In this document: positions 1 to 6,110 of the stretch, piece by piece
Layout of the letters: each line of letters opens with the position of its first letter
Numbering within the stretch: position 1 is the first letter of the stretch
From: Candidatus Altarchaeum sp.
GTDB lineage: Archaea; Altiarchaeota; Altiarchaeia; Altiarchaeales; Altiarchaeaceae
Assembly (NCBI GenBank): GCA_018260755.1
Contig: JAGTWP010000031.1
Location: forward strand, 2,946 to 16,164
DNA: 13,219 nt
Direction of reading: 5' to 3'
The notes under the pieces: generated by a model
Database searches by the model: none
The model's input: the letters and a program-made list of their open reading frames with translations, nothing else
Told to the model about the DNA's origin: nothing
Made by a program: the position numbers and the translations under genes

Positions 1-1082
1 CAGGAACAAGCACAAGCGGAACAACTTCAAACAATAGCACATCCTCAAGCGGAACAACAACATCAACCACAAACGGAACATCAGGAACATCAGCATATAA
101 TAACAGCACATCCTCAAGCGGAACAAGTAATAATGCTACTAATGGCACAACCTCAACAGGAACAAACACTGGCACTGACTCAAATAGTGGTAATGTAATC
201 AACTCCGATGTTGGAAATAATATGGTTCAAAATTCAATAATTCAAGATTCCCAAATATCCTCAATGAATGCTTTAATATATGGTGCAGTAATACAAAATA
301 ACATAATGACAAAGGGAACGATAATTATAGGTGGAACCGAAATAGTTATCAACGAAACAGGAACTTATGTTAATGGAAGTAAATACAGCGAGGATAAATC
401 ACTAAATTTATCAAATTTCAGTTTAGAGAAATTTATCTCAAGAACAGGTGGGGCAAGTGGAACCAACGAGGTTATAATATCTTATGGATGCAGCACAGGC
501 GAATGCTACAAACAACATAAAGAAGAATTACTAACGCGATCAATCATACAAACATCAGGATATGTCACAAAAGAAGAAACAGCAAACACTTCAGCAAGCA
601 TTGAAACAGTTAACATGCCAATAGAAAACGATGTTTTAAAGAAAGTAAAAGATACAGAAATAAATGCTGTTACAGTAGCAACTAAAAATAATGAAGGTAT
701 AAATACCGGCAACGAATATTTGTTAGTTGTTTTGATGATGGCATTAGGATTGTTGCTTGGCGTAATGATTGTAAGAAGAAAGGATGTTGTTGTAGATGAT
801 GAAACCCTTATGAACAAGCCGGAAGATACGATAAATACTTTAAGAAAGAAATACAACAAAATCTTTGTGAGCGAAAACGGAATGAACTATCTTAAAGAGC
901 TGTATGGTGTTGATGAAAGAGTTATTAAAGTTATTGAAATTTCACAGGAAGACACAATGAAATATGGCTTTGGAAACGATGTAATAGCTTATGCTATGAA
1001 AAGAGGAATTCCGGTTGCGGTAGCATCAGAAAGAAAAGAGGTATACAACTATTATATGACAAAGACAGACGTATTAAATTAA
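1..1082 (+). CDS. Membrane-anchored surface protein, 3' part only
   Basis: The frame is open from base 3 to the stop at 1080-1082, so the true start lies before the window; the ATG at 222 is internal. The first ~65 residues are almost only Ser, Thr, Gly, Asn and Ala, typical of a glycosylated extracellular stalk. A region with beta-helix-like spacing follows (NSIIQDS, YGAVIQN, GTIIIGG). One transmembrane segment is encoded at about 717-773 (LLVVLMMALGLLLGVMIV) and is followed by RRK, a positive-inside stop-transfer signal. The last ~100 residues should be cytosolic and form a small alpha/beta domain (KIFVSENG, NDVIAYAMKRGIPVAVAS). That domain faintly resembles the C-terminal half of a PIN-like fold, but the catalytic acidic residues cannot be assigned. 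I do not recognise the family. A surface role is inferred from composition and topology only. Confidence 0.8.
   Translation, partial: GTSTSGTTSNNSTSSSGTTTSTTNGTSGTSAYNNSTSSSGTSNNATNGTTSTGTNTGTDSNSGNVINSDVGNNMVQNSIIQDSQISSMNALIYGAVIQNNIMTKGTIIIGGTEIVINETGTYVNGSKYSEDKSLNLSNFSLEKFISRTGGASGTNEVIISYGCSTGECYKQHKEELLTRSIIQTSGYVTKEETANTSASIETVNMPIENDVLKKVKDTEINAVTVATKNNEGINTGNEYLLVVLMMALGLLLGVMIVRRKDVVVDDETLMNKPEDTINTLRKKYNKIFVSENGMNYLKELYGVDERVIKVIEISQEDTMKYGFGNDVIAYAMKRGIPVAVASERKEVYNYYMTKTDVLN
36..126 (+). repeat. In-frame 22-bp direct repeat in the Ser/Thr-rich linker
   Basis: A 22-base stretch at 36-57 recurs exactly at 105-126, 69 bases later and so in frame (23 codons). Each copy encodes STSSSGT. 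This suggests growth of the low-complexity stalk by internal duplication. Confidence 0.8.
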
Positions 1083-1100
1083 GGAAGGAAATAAAACAAC

Positions 1101-1131
1101 TATTTTTTCTTTTTTCTTTTAATTTGTTTTT
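1101..1131 (+). terminator. T-rich archaeal-type terminator
   Basis: About 20 bases after the stop codon of the surface-protein gene the plus strand carries several T runs (T6, T6, T4 and T5) with no hairpin before them. Archaeal RNA polymerase commonly terminates at such T-rich tracts. This call rests on position and composition only. Confidence 0.45.
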
Positions 1132-1642
1132 GATGTAGTCGATCTTCTGATTTCTATACTATTCATTATAATTTTAAAATTAGAAATATTGTTTCTTGAT
1201 ATTTTTATTTAATCTTCAAAATTTAATTGATAATTTACAAGAAATATAGGTGGCCTATGTTGACTCGTATTTAATAATGCGTGATTAATTATACTTGTTA
1301 TAAATTACATTGAAATAAAAATGAAAAAAAAGCACAATGTATCTTGCTGTAAAGAATTGATGGTTCAGAGGCACAAAAGTGGAAAGATACGTATGTACAC
1401 ATTTGAAAATACCTTTAATGTTAAAACAAAGACAATATTTGAAAATTCAAAATCCCTTTACAAAAGTGGTTCGTAATGCTCGCCCTTTTAGGCACAAATT
1501 ATATACTATTTTTATCAGAATTCTTAAATGTTGCTTTATAGATAACTGCGAAAATCGACATTCTTTACTTATACCTTTTCTCATAATCAGACGAGGAGTA
1601 TCAAAGTACAACTTACAATATTAAAAAATATGAGCCAAAAAA
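1132..1642. other. Intergenic region without a supported gene
   Basis: This stretch is AT-rich. A GTG-initiated frame at 1379-1624 encodes 81 residues with no recognisable motif, no ribosome binding site and low-complexity composition, so I do not call it a gene. A small perfect inverted repeat (ATAGG-tgg-CCTAT) lies at 1246-1258. A GAGGAG sequence at 1592-1597 is too far from the next start (1643) to act as its ribosome binding site. The promoter of bud32 must lie in the last ~100 bases, but no single box stands out. Confidence 0.5.
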
Positions 1643-2329
1643 ATGGAACTTATAGCAAAAGGTGCGGAATCAAATTTGTATAAGGACGGAGAAATTTTAA
1701 TAAAGGAAAGAATAAAGAAAGAATATAGAATAAGTGAAATTGACGAAAAATTAAGAAAAAAAAGAACCTTGGGCGAAAGCAAAATTTTAAAAAAACTGAA
1801 AAACGAGAAAGTAAATGTTCCTGACATTGTGAAGGTTGATGAACAAAATTTTAAAATTTTTATGAAATTTATAGATGGAAATTTAATGAAAGACATTGAT
1901 GTTGAAAATGACAAAGATAAAGATGACTTAACAGGCATAGCAAAACAACTCGGACGACAAATTGCAAAAATGCACTGTTTAAATGTAACCCACAACGATT
2001 TAACAACCTCAAATATAATCATAAGTAATGGTAATGACGAAGAAAACAAAGAAAAAAAGGTCTATATTATTGATTTCGGATTATCTTTTACTTCACAAAG
2101 AGATGAAGATAAGGCAACAGACCTTGTTGTGCTGGAACATTCCCTGAATGCAACAGGTTTTGGATTTTTGTTTGAGGATGTTATTACTGGTTATAAAGAA
2201 GAATATGAAAAAACCGAATTATCCCAAAAAGCAGCTCAAATTTTTAAACGGTTTAAAGCGGTTAAAAAAAGAGTAAGGTATTTTGAAGAAGAAACAGAAA
2301 AAACAGAAAAAATAGAGGAAAATGTTTGA
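1643..2329 (+). CDS. bud32: KEOPS complex atypical kinase/ATPase Bud32
   Basis: Bud32 is the small RIO-related ATPase of the KEOPS complex. With Kae1, Cgi121 and Pcc1 it makes the universal N6-threonylcarbamoyl-adenosine at position 37 of ANN-decoding tRNAs in the cytoplasm. The 228-residue product shows the family pattern in order: start motif KGAES (6-10), ATP-binding K21 followed by the KEYR segment (26-29), E45, HNDLTTSN (117-124) with catalytic D119, DFG at 144-146, and DKATDLVVLE (156-165). The basic tail KKRVRYFEEE fits the Bud32 C-terminus, although the last ~15 residues are an extra Glu/Lys/Thr run. It is a stand-alone protein, not fused to Kae1 as in Methanocaldococcus. The stop overlaps the next gene by 8 bases, indicating translational coupling. 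The start chosen is the ATG directly before ELIAKGAES. Confidence 0.96.
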   Translation: MELIAKGAESNLYKDGEILIKERIKKEYRISEIDEKLRKKRTLGESKILKKLKNEKVNVPDIVKVDEQNFKIFMKFIDGNLMKDIDVENDKDKDDLTGIAKQLGRQIAKMHCLNVTHNDLTTSNIIISNGNDEENKEKKVYIIDFGLSFTSQRDEDKATDLVVLEHSLNATGFGFLFEDVITGYKEEYEKTELSQKAAQIFKRFKAVKKRVRYFEEETEKTEKIEENV

Positions 2330-2918
2330 GGGCATAAATAAATTTTTGGCAAGGGTTAAAGAGGAAAATTTTGTGTTTGTAATCCCAAATGAAAGATGTA
2401 GAAAGGCAATGGCAATAGCAATTACCGAAATGTCAAAGCGCAATAAAAATTTTGTAAATTTATTGAATCATACCTTTAGGGTTGCGAGTGTAAGTTTATA
2501 TCTGGCACAAAAGGAAAAACAAACCGCCGCAAGCAAAGAAATTTGTTTTTTGGCAGCAATCTTTCACGATGTTTTTAAGGAAGAAGAAAATCACGAAGTT
2601 ATGGGCGGGGACTTTGCGGAAAAAATTTTAAAATCGTTGAAATACAAGCCGGATGTTATTGAAAAAGTCGCAGAGAGTATTGCTTACCACAACAACAATG
2701 AGAAAATTTTACGCACAATTGAAGCAAAAATTTTATGGGATGCGGATAAATTAGATAAAGTAGGTGCAACAGCATTTTTGAGAAGAATGGATGAAAGAAA
2801 TTTAAAAAGCCGCCTTGAAAAGGATAAGAATGTATTTCTTTATCTGGATTTTTCAAAGGAAATTTATCGGAAAAGGACTGAACATACGAATGAATGTTTA
2901 GTGGTGCTAAAGAAGTAA
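2322..2918 (+). CDS. HD-domain phosphohydrolase, C-terminus probably truncated
   Basis: This is a predicted metal-dependent phosphohydrolase of the HD superfamily (YedJ/HDIG-like; substrate unknown). Visible metal ligands are H50 (LNHTFRVA), H82-D83 (AAIFHDVFK), H91 and H123 (IAYHNN), then the late acidic motif WDADKLDKVG (139-148). It overlaps bud32 by 8 bases, so the two are probably co-translated. An HD protein beside bud32 may point to nucleotide or tRNA-related turnover, but this is inference. Oddly, the final codons (2902-2918, encoding most of VVLKK and the stop) lie inside the left terminal repeat of a mini IS element. Related proteins usually end in a longer helix after the RTxTA-like segment, here RKRTEHTNE. 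The gene therefore seems to have lost its native 3' end and gained a stop from the element; activity may remain because all visible HD residues are present. Confidence 0.88.
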   Translation: MFEGINKFLARVKEENFVFVIPNERCRKAMAIAITEMSKRNKNFVNLLNHTFRVASVSLYLAQKEKQTAASKEICFLAAIFHDVFKEEENHEVMGGDFAEKILKSLKYKPDVIEKVAESIAYHNNNEKILRTIEAKILWDADKLDKVGATAFLRRMDERNLKSRLEKDKNVFLYLDFSKEIYRKRTEHTNECLVVLKK

Positions 2919-3111
2919 TGCTAAATTATACTGATAGATGAAATATTTAATAGCTCCAATGTGATTTTCAATTTTTTTAGTTTTTTCTAATTTGCATTCG
3001 GGATTACCAATTTCATCTTAATTTTATAGAAAAATATTTTTATTTATTTTTATAGAATCATAATTATAAATTGGAATTATTTGAAATAGCATTACTTGTT
3101 TATCATTACCA
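2902..3111 (-). mobile_element. 210-bp internally deleted IS1-family derivative (MITE-like, 'B-mini')
   Basis: The left end TGGTGCTAAAGAAGTAATGC is an imperfect inverted match to the right end ...GCATTACTTGTTTATCATTACCA, with GTAATGCTA in common. Bases 3017-3111 are 94/95 identical to 5985-6079, the 5' end of truncated element IS-B, including the region before its transposase start. On the minus strand, after a start codon at 3016-3014 (ATG, versus GTG in IS-B) and a few decayed codons, the sequence jumps to a frame ending at 2908 that reads IENHIGAIKYFIYQYN. This is the typical C-terminus of an IS1-family transposase. The element is thus both ends of an IS1-type transposon with the middle removed, unable to encode transposase but perhaps mobilisable in trans. 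No clear target duplication is visible. Confidence 0.8.
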
Positions 3112-3151
3112 AAAAATCTAATTAGTTAAACAAATACAAATTTAAAAAGAA

Positions 3152-3159
3152 GAGGTGAT
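3152..3159 (+). promoter_or_regulatory. Strong Shine-Dalgarno site GAGGTGAT
   Basis: GAGGTGAT is an extended match to the 16S rRNA 3' end and lies 10 bases before the GTG at 3170 that opens the short fragment below. Most other starts in the window lack such a site, so this one stands out and supports the idea that a real gene once began here. Confidence 0.6.
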
Positions 3160-3169
3160 AACAAAAACG

Positions 3170-3283
3170 GTGAAAATTATGTTTGGGTTCGGTGATTCAT
3201 GGGTTTTTGGCGAGTTAAATAGAAAAGAGATCAACATCATGAAGAGAGAACCCGCAGGGGATCCAAGTAGAATGTTGAAATAA
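3170..3283 (+). pseudogene. N-terminal fragment of a GDS-type (SGNH-like) hydrolase
   Basis: A strong ribosome binding site precedes GTG at 3170 (alternative ATG at 3179). The 37-residue reading begins VKIMFGFGDSWVFGELN and stops at 3281-3283. FGFGDSWVFGEL resembles the first beta strand and nucleophile block of SGNH/GDSL-type hydrolases, where the Ser of GDS is catalytic. The remaining blocks (Gly, Asn and the Asp-x-x-His) are absent and the following DNA has no continuing frame. I read it as a gene relic cut short next to the B-mini element (ends 3111). A functional microprotein cannot be excluded. Confidence 0.5.
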
Positions 3284-3414
3284 ATTTGAATAAAAATTTA
3301 AAAATATACTGACCCGCCAGTGAAATTGGTAATTTTTTCATTAGAGTATTCTTAAAACTCATCGTAATAGTTACTTAAATTACCTAAAAATTACAAAAAA
3401 TACTTGCGGTTTAG

Positions 3415-3424
3415 TATATAAAAT
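3415..3424 (+). promoter_or_regulatory. TATA box for the prodomain-like gene
   Basis: TATATAAAAT lies with its centre about 30 bases before the ATG at 3449. Archaeal transcription starts roughly 25 bases after the TATA box, so the mRNA would be nearly leaderless. No Shine-Dalgarno site precedes the ATG, which agrees. The stretch 3284-3414 before it shows no gene. Confidence 0.55.
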
Positions 3425-3448
3425 AAGTAAAAATTAAACAAAACAAAT

Positions 3449-4129
3449 ATGACAAATACAATAAAAAATACCGCCAATGCCCATGAGAAAGCGGTTGAAA
3501 GGATTGGGCAAATAGCAATATATGGGGTACTAATAGCACTTCTGGTTGGAGTAGCATTTGCAGTTGTGAATGCTCAAGGACAGGATAGTGGTGGAAAACC
3601 TGCATTTGATGCTAAGGATCCACTGTTGTATGATGCACAAATATATGCATCAAATAATAATGTTAGTACTGAAGAAGCTCTACGCCGATTCCAACTTCAA
3701 AACATTCCAGTTCCCGAAGAAGAACTGAGAACGAAGGAAGGAGAGACATTTGCAGGACTTTGGATAGAGCACACTCCAGAGTTCAAGTTTGTTGCGCTGT
3801 TTACTCGTAATGGTGAGGAGACAATCAAACCGTACCTAGAACAGTATCCCGAGTTCGCCGACATTGTTGAGGTGCGCAACACTGCAAAGGTGTCCTTAGC
3901 CGACCTCGAAAGGACTCAATCTATGGCTATATCTTCTGCCCGTGCCTTAGGTATATTTGTAGAGTCAGAAATCGATATATATAATAATAGTGTTAAGTTA
4001 TATATGACTAAATCTGATAGGAGCCGGTTTGATGACGCTTTGCAAAGAGGGGAGATACAATTACCTGATACAGTTAGAGTGATTACGGTTGAAGCTGAGC
4101 AGATGGGATTAATACTCGAAGCAGATTAG
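3449..4129 (+). CDS. Membrane-anchored protein resembling a bacterial protease prodomain
   Basis: The 226-residue protein has a short charged N-terminus, one hydrophobic segment (about 22-42, QIAIYGVLIALLVGVAFAVV) and an exported domain. The exported part contains DAQIYASNNNVSTEEALRRF (62-81), GLWIEHTPEFKFVALFTRNG (103-122) and a second alpha/beta unit around 140-190 ending in KLYMT. This pattern resembles the N-terminal domain found before trypsin-like (alpha-lytic-type) peptidases or alone in secreted proteins of Chloroflexota, Cyanobacteria and Actinomycetota. No catalytic His-Asp-Ser protease domain follows, so it would be an orphan prodomain, perhaps an inhibitor or folding partner (inference). 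Base composition is higher in G+C (26 of 60 in 3781-3840) than in typical flanking genes. It is probably co-transcribed with the lipoprotein gene 12 bases downstream and lies between IS ends, suggesting acquisition from bacteria. Confidence 0.75.
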   Translation: MTNTIKNTANAHEKAVERIGQIAIYGVLIALLVGVAFAVVNAQGQDSGGKPAFDAKDPLLYDAQIYASNNNVSTEEALRRFQLQNIPVPEEELRTKEGETFAGLWIEHTPEFKFVALFTRNGEETIKPYLEQYPEFADIVEVRNTAKVSLADLERTQSMAISSARALGIFVESEIDIYNNSVKLYMTKSDRSRFDDALQRGEIQLPDTVRVITVEAEQMGLILEAD

Positions 4130-4141
4130 TAAAACTCAAAT

Positions 4142-4588
4142 ATGAACCCAAAATTAAAAGCGTTAATCATAGGATTTGGAATCATTATGTCAATATTAGT
4201 TATTGGATGTGTTGAAAAACCATCGCAAAATGGTGTCTCTGTCAATACTTCATTATCTCCGGCTCCTTTCTTTCCAGTGCAAAAGAATGATTCCAATGGA
4301 TTGTTTATGGATGCGTTATTAGAAGGTGAATTAGTATTAGAGAGTGGTTGTCTCCGTGCCGGTGGTTATTTGCTTGTATGGCCTCATGGTTTTTCACTAA
4401 GCACCAAAGATGGGGTAATACAGATTATTGATGCTACTGGCAAACCCGTAGCACGCGTGGGAGATAAACTCAAAGTTGGAGGTGGTGAAATGCCAAGTGA
4501 AATTATAGCAAAATATTCTGTAGAGTTGCCGAGTGCTCGTTGTTCAGGACCTTACTGGATTGTCGGAGAAGTGATAACAAGTGATTAA
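4142..4588 (+). CDS. Small lipoprotein with a beta-rich domain
   Basis: This 148-residue exported protein has a lipoprotein signal: MNPK, a hydrophobic stretch (7-21) and lipobox VIGC with the acylated cysteine at C23. After a flexible linker comes a beta-rich domain with ALLEGELVLESGCLRAGGYL, WPHGFSLSTKDGVIQIID and VARVGDKLKVGGGE, closing with CSGPYWIVGEV. The two cysteines (C in SGCL and in RCSGP) may form a disulfide. I recall similar short lipoproteins from Chloroflexota and Actinomycetota but know no function. It follows the prodomain-like gene after 12 bases and very likely shares its mRNA, so both would act together at the outer face of the membrane. There is no Shine-Dalgarno site before the ATG. 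Confidence 0.8.
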   Translation: MNPKLKALIIGFGIIMSILVIGCVEKPSQNGVSVNTSLSPAPFFPVQKNDSNGLFMDALLEGELVLESGCLRAGGYLLVWPHGFSLSTKDGVIQIIDATGKPVARVGDKLKVGGGEMPSEIIAKYSVELPSARCSGPYWIVGEVITSD

Positions 4589-4925
4589 AAGCCAGAGAGA
4601 TATATAGACTACTTGGAAAGATAAAAAAGAGAACACATTTTTCGTAGTATAATTATACTCAACAACCGCAAAAATTGCGCTTTTTTAACAGAGTATAATT
4701 GATTAGCGCTCGCACTTCAGAGGTCATCTAATCATCTTTAGATTTAAGTTTCTCTTTCAACTGCTTATGTTGTTCTTTTGTCAATTGGCACTGTATCAAA
4801 ATATAGTGATTTTTGGTTTTTAATTATATTCCAAAATTTATTCAACAATGCGCAGGCATTCGATTTTGATTTAAATTTTTTTGCACATGTTTATATCCAT
4901 CACTAGAATTAAATATTAAATTTTA
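4589..4925. other. Intergenic region with inverted repeats, left flank of IS-A
   Basis: No convincing gene is present. A minus-strand open frame at 4765-4890 (42 codons, ending FDTVPIDKRTT) might be a decayed protein end but is too short to support. AATTATACTC (4651-4660) is inverted at 4691-4700 around a hairpin, and TGATTAG (4700-4706) is inverted at 4728-4734. The rest of IS-B, expected here if IS-A had simply inserted into it, was not found, so a deletion must have occurred. Confidence 0.5.
4667..4686 (+). terminator. Hairpin plus T6, possible terminator
   Basis: CGCAA-AAA-TTGCG (4667-4679) forms a short perfect hairpin followed by C and six T. It lies about 80 bases after the lipoprotein stop and could end that mRNA. 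The stem is only 5 bp, so support is moderate at best. Confidence 0.35.
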
Positions 4926-5694
4926 GGGAGTGTTAACTATAGATATATTTAATGTTTGAATCCTAATTAAATATATGGAAACCGTATGTAAAAAATGTGG
5001 GGGCACAAAATGGGTAAAGAGCGGAAAAGTTCGCAATAAGCAGCGATACAATTGTAAGTTGTGTGGGTATAATTTTGTGCTTGGTGATGAAAGAGAAAAA
5101 GTTGGACAAGAAGGAAAGGCGTTGGCAGTTTTGTTGTATTCTGCGGGCAAATCAAGTTATGGGTTTATCGCGAAACTTTTTAATGTATCAAGACTGCAGT
5201 TTTGAAATGGATGAGATGTATGGGAAAAAGATTGCCAGAACCAAGTGTTGATAGTGAAATCAAAAAATTAAATAGATGAGATGTGGCATTTCCTCAATAA
5301 AAAAAACGAAAAATATGGGTCTGGAGAGCCTTGGATTGTAGTACAAACAAAACCATTGGATGGGTTATTGGCGATCGTTCTATTAAAACGGCTAAAAAAC
5401 TCTACGAAAAATTGAAACATTTAGATGCAGTATTTTATGTGGACGATTGGGATCCATACAAACAGATTTTTCCAAAAAATAAACTCGTGATAAGTAAAAA
5501 ACACACTACTCTCATAGAAAGTAACAATTCCAACATAAGGCATTTCTTGGCAAGAATGACAAGGAGGACAAAGGTTGTTTCAAGATCTGTAGAAATGGTT
5601 GATTTGACTTTAAGACTATGCTGGAATATAAATGAGAACAATATGTTTAGCACATTCCAAGATAAATTTTTATCTATCTTTGGTTAACACTCCC
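4926..5694 (+). mobile_element. Complete but decayed 769-bp IS1-family element (IS-A)
   Basis: The ends are GGGAGTGTTAAC (4926-4937) and GTTAACACTCCC (5683-5694). These are perfect 12-bp inverted repeats, extending to 18 of 20 matching bases. The 769-bp length equals that of classical IS1 elements, and the single encoded protein is an IS1-type transposase. Flanking 9-mers TAAATTTTA and ATATTTTTA agree at only 6 of 9 positions, so a target duplication is not clear. The right end falls inside the transposase frame of IS-B, showing that IS-A inserted after IS-B was in place. A mini-derivative of the same element lies at 12752-12834. Confidence 0.9.
4975..5687 (+). pseudogene. IS1-family transposase of IS-A, frameshifted
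   Basis: The ATG at 4975 starts a zinc ribbon (C5, C8, C27, C30; VCKKCGGTKW, NCKLCGYNF) and a helix-turn-helix (YGFIAKLFNVSR). The frame breaks at about 5191-5195 (one base missing), continues as VLKWMRCMGKRLPEPSVDSE, and breaks again near 5270 (most simply two bases missing). It then gives DEMWHFLNKK, the first catalytic Asp. At the A8C run (5299-5307) a third shift of -1 leads to WVWRALDCSTNKTIGWVIGD, YVDDWDPY (second Asp) and the IESNN motif (Glu) up to the stop, which sits inside the right terminal repeat. Repairing all shifts yields about 238 residues, normal for a one-gene IS1-family transposase. The first two breaks make it inactive; the third could be programmed. Confidence 0.88.
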
Positions 5695-5984
5695 ATATTT
5701 TTATCCCGAGATCTTCTGGCACCTGTTTATATTCCTTTGCAATGAAACCTAAAAGCCAAGGCAAACTTACGCCTGTTACTCTACATACACCTCGTAGAGC
5801 TATTCGCTCTAATAATAGCTTTTTGATCAAAGATCGTATTTCCTCTGAAACAACTTTTTTTTTCAATATCAAAAACAAATTCCCTTCCACAGACTTTACA
5901 CCTATAATTCTGTTTACCGTTGTGTATATGCCCATTTAGTTTTATATTTCCTGATCCACATTCAGGACAAATTATCAATTCCAC
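5695..5984 (-). pseudogene. IS1-family transposase of IS-B, N-terminal part, frameshifted
   Basis: A GTG start at 5984 gives a zinc ribbon (C6, C9, C29, C32: IICPECGSGNIKLNG and YRCKVCGREFVF). Within an A9 run (plus-strand T9 at 5855-5863) the frame must shift by +1 (one A too many) to continue as VVSEEIRSLIKKLLLERIAL and RGVCRVTGVSLPWLLGFI. That is the helix-turn-helix of InsA-like proteins, and it runs on to QVPEDLGIKI. The next codons come from the IS-A terminal repeat and end in a stop. The sequence differs clearly from IS-A's transposase, so these are two distinct IS1-family members. A -1 slip at the A run does not restore the frame, so the shift is probably a mutation. Confidence 0.85.
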
Positions 5985-6079
5985 CTTAATTTTATAGAAA
6001 AATATTTTTATTTATTTTTATAGAATCATAATTATAAATTGGAATTATTTAAAATAGCATTACTTGTTTATCATTACCA
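5985..6079. repeat. 95-bp direct repeat (second copy of 3017-3111)
   Basis: Bases 5985-6079 match 3017-3111 at 94 of 95 positions; the difference lies in ATTTAAAATAG versus ATTTGAAATAG. Both copies are IS-B 5' ends (terminal repeat plus transposase promoter/leader) in the same orientation, 2968 bases apart. The near-identity implies a recent common origin and makes the intervening DNA prone to excision by recombination. Confidence 0.93.
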
Positions 6080-6110
6080 TAAATTAATCCCCTGTATATA
6101 ATTACTAAAA

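Larger units (their letters stand above)
5695..6079 (-). mobile_element. Truncated IS1-family element IS-B, 5' part
   Basis: This is the transposase-start end of a second IS1-family element on the minus strand. Its outer end (...TTATCATTACCA, 6079) matches the right end of B-mini at 3111 and forms the expected terminal inverted repeat. The left boundary is the insertion point of IS-A at 5694/5695. The distal two thirds, including the DDE domain and the other end, are missing from the window apart from the B-mini remnant. Confidence 0.85.

Noticed and set aside
1379-1624. 81-codon plus-strand frame with GTG start before bud32
   Set aside because: No ribosome binding site, no motif, unusual composition and no coding-like context; treated as chance in AT-rich DNA or at most an unrecognisable relic.
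4765-4890. 42-codon minus-strand frame ending in FDTVPIDKRTT, considered as the missing end of IS-B
   Set aside because: It does not resemble the IS1-type C-terminus seen in B-mini (ENHIGAIKYF) and has no start; too short to support.
4917-5703. Target-site duplication around IS-A (TAAATTTTA and ATATTTTTA)
   Set aside because: Only 6 of 9 positions agree in AT-rich flanks, so this is not above chance; a deletion beside the element could have removed the true duplication.
5855-5863. T9/A9 run in IS-B as a programmed frameshift site
   Set aside because: A -1 slip there leads to an early stop; a +1 change is required, which fits a simple insertion in the run better.
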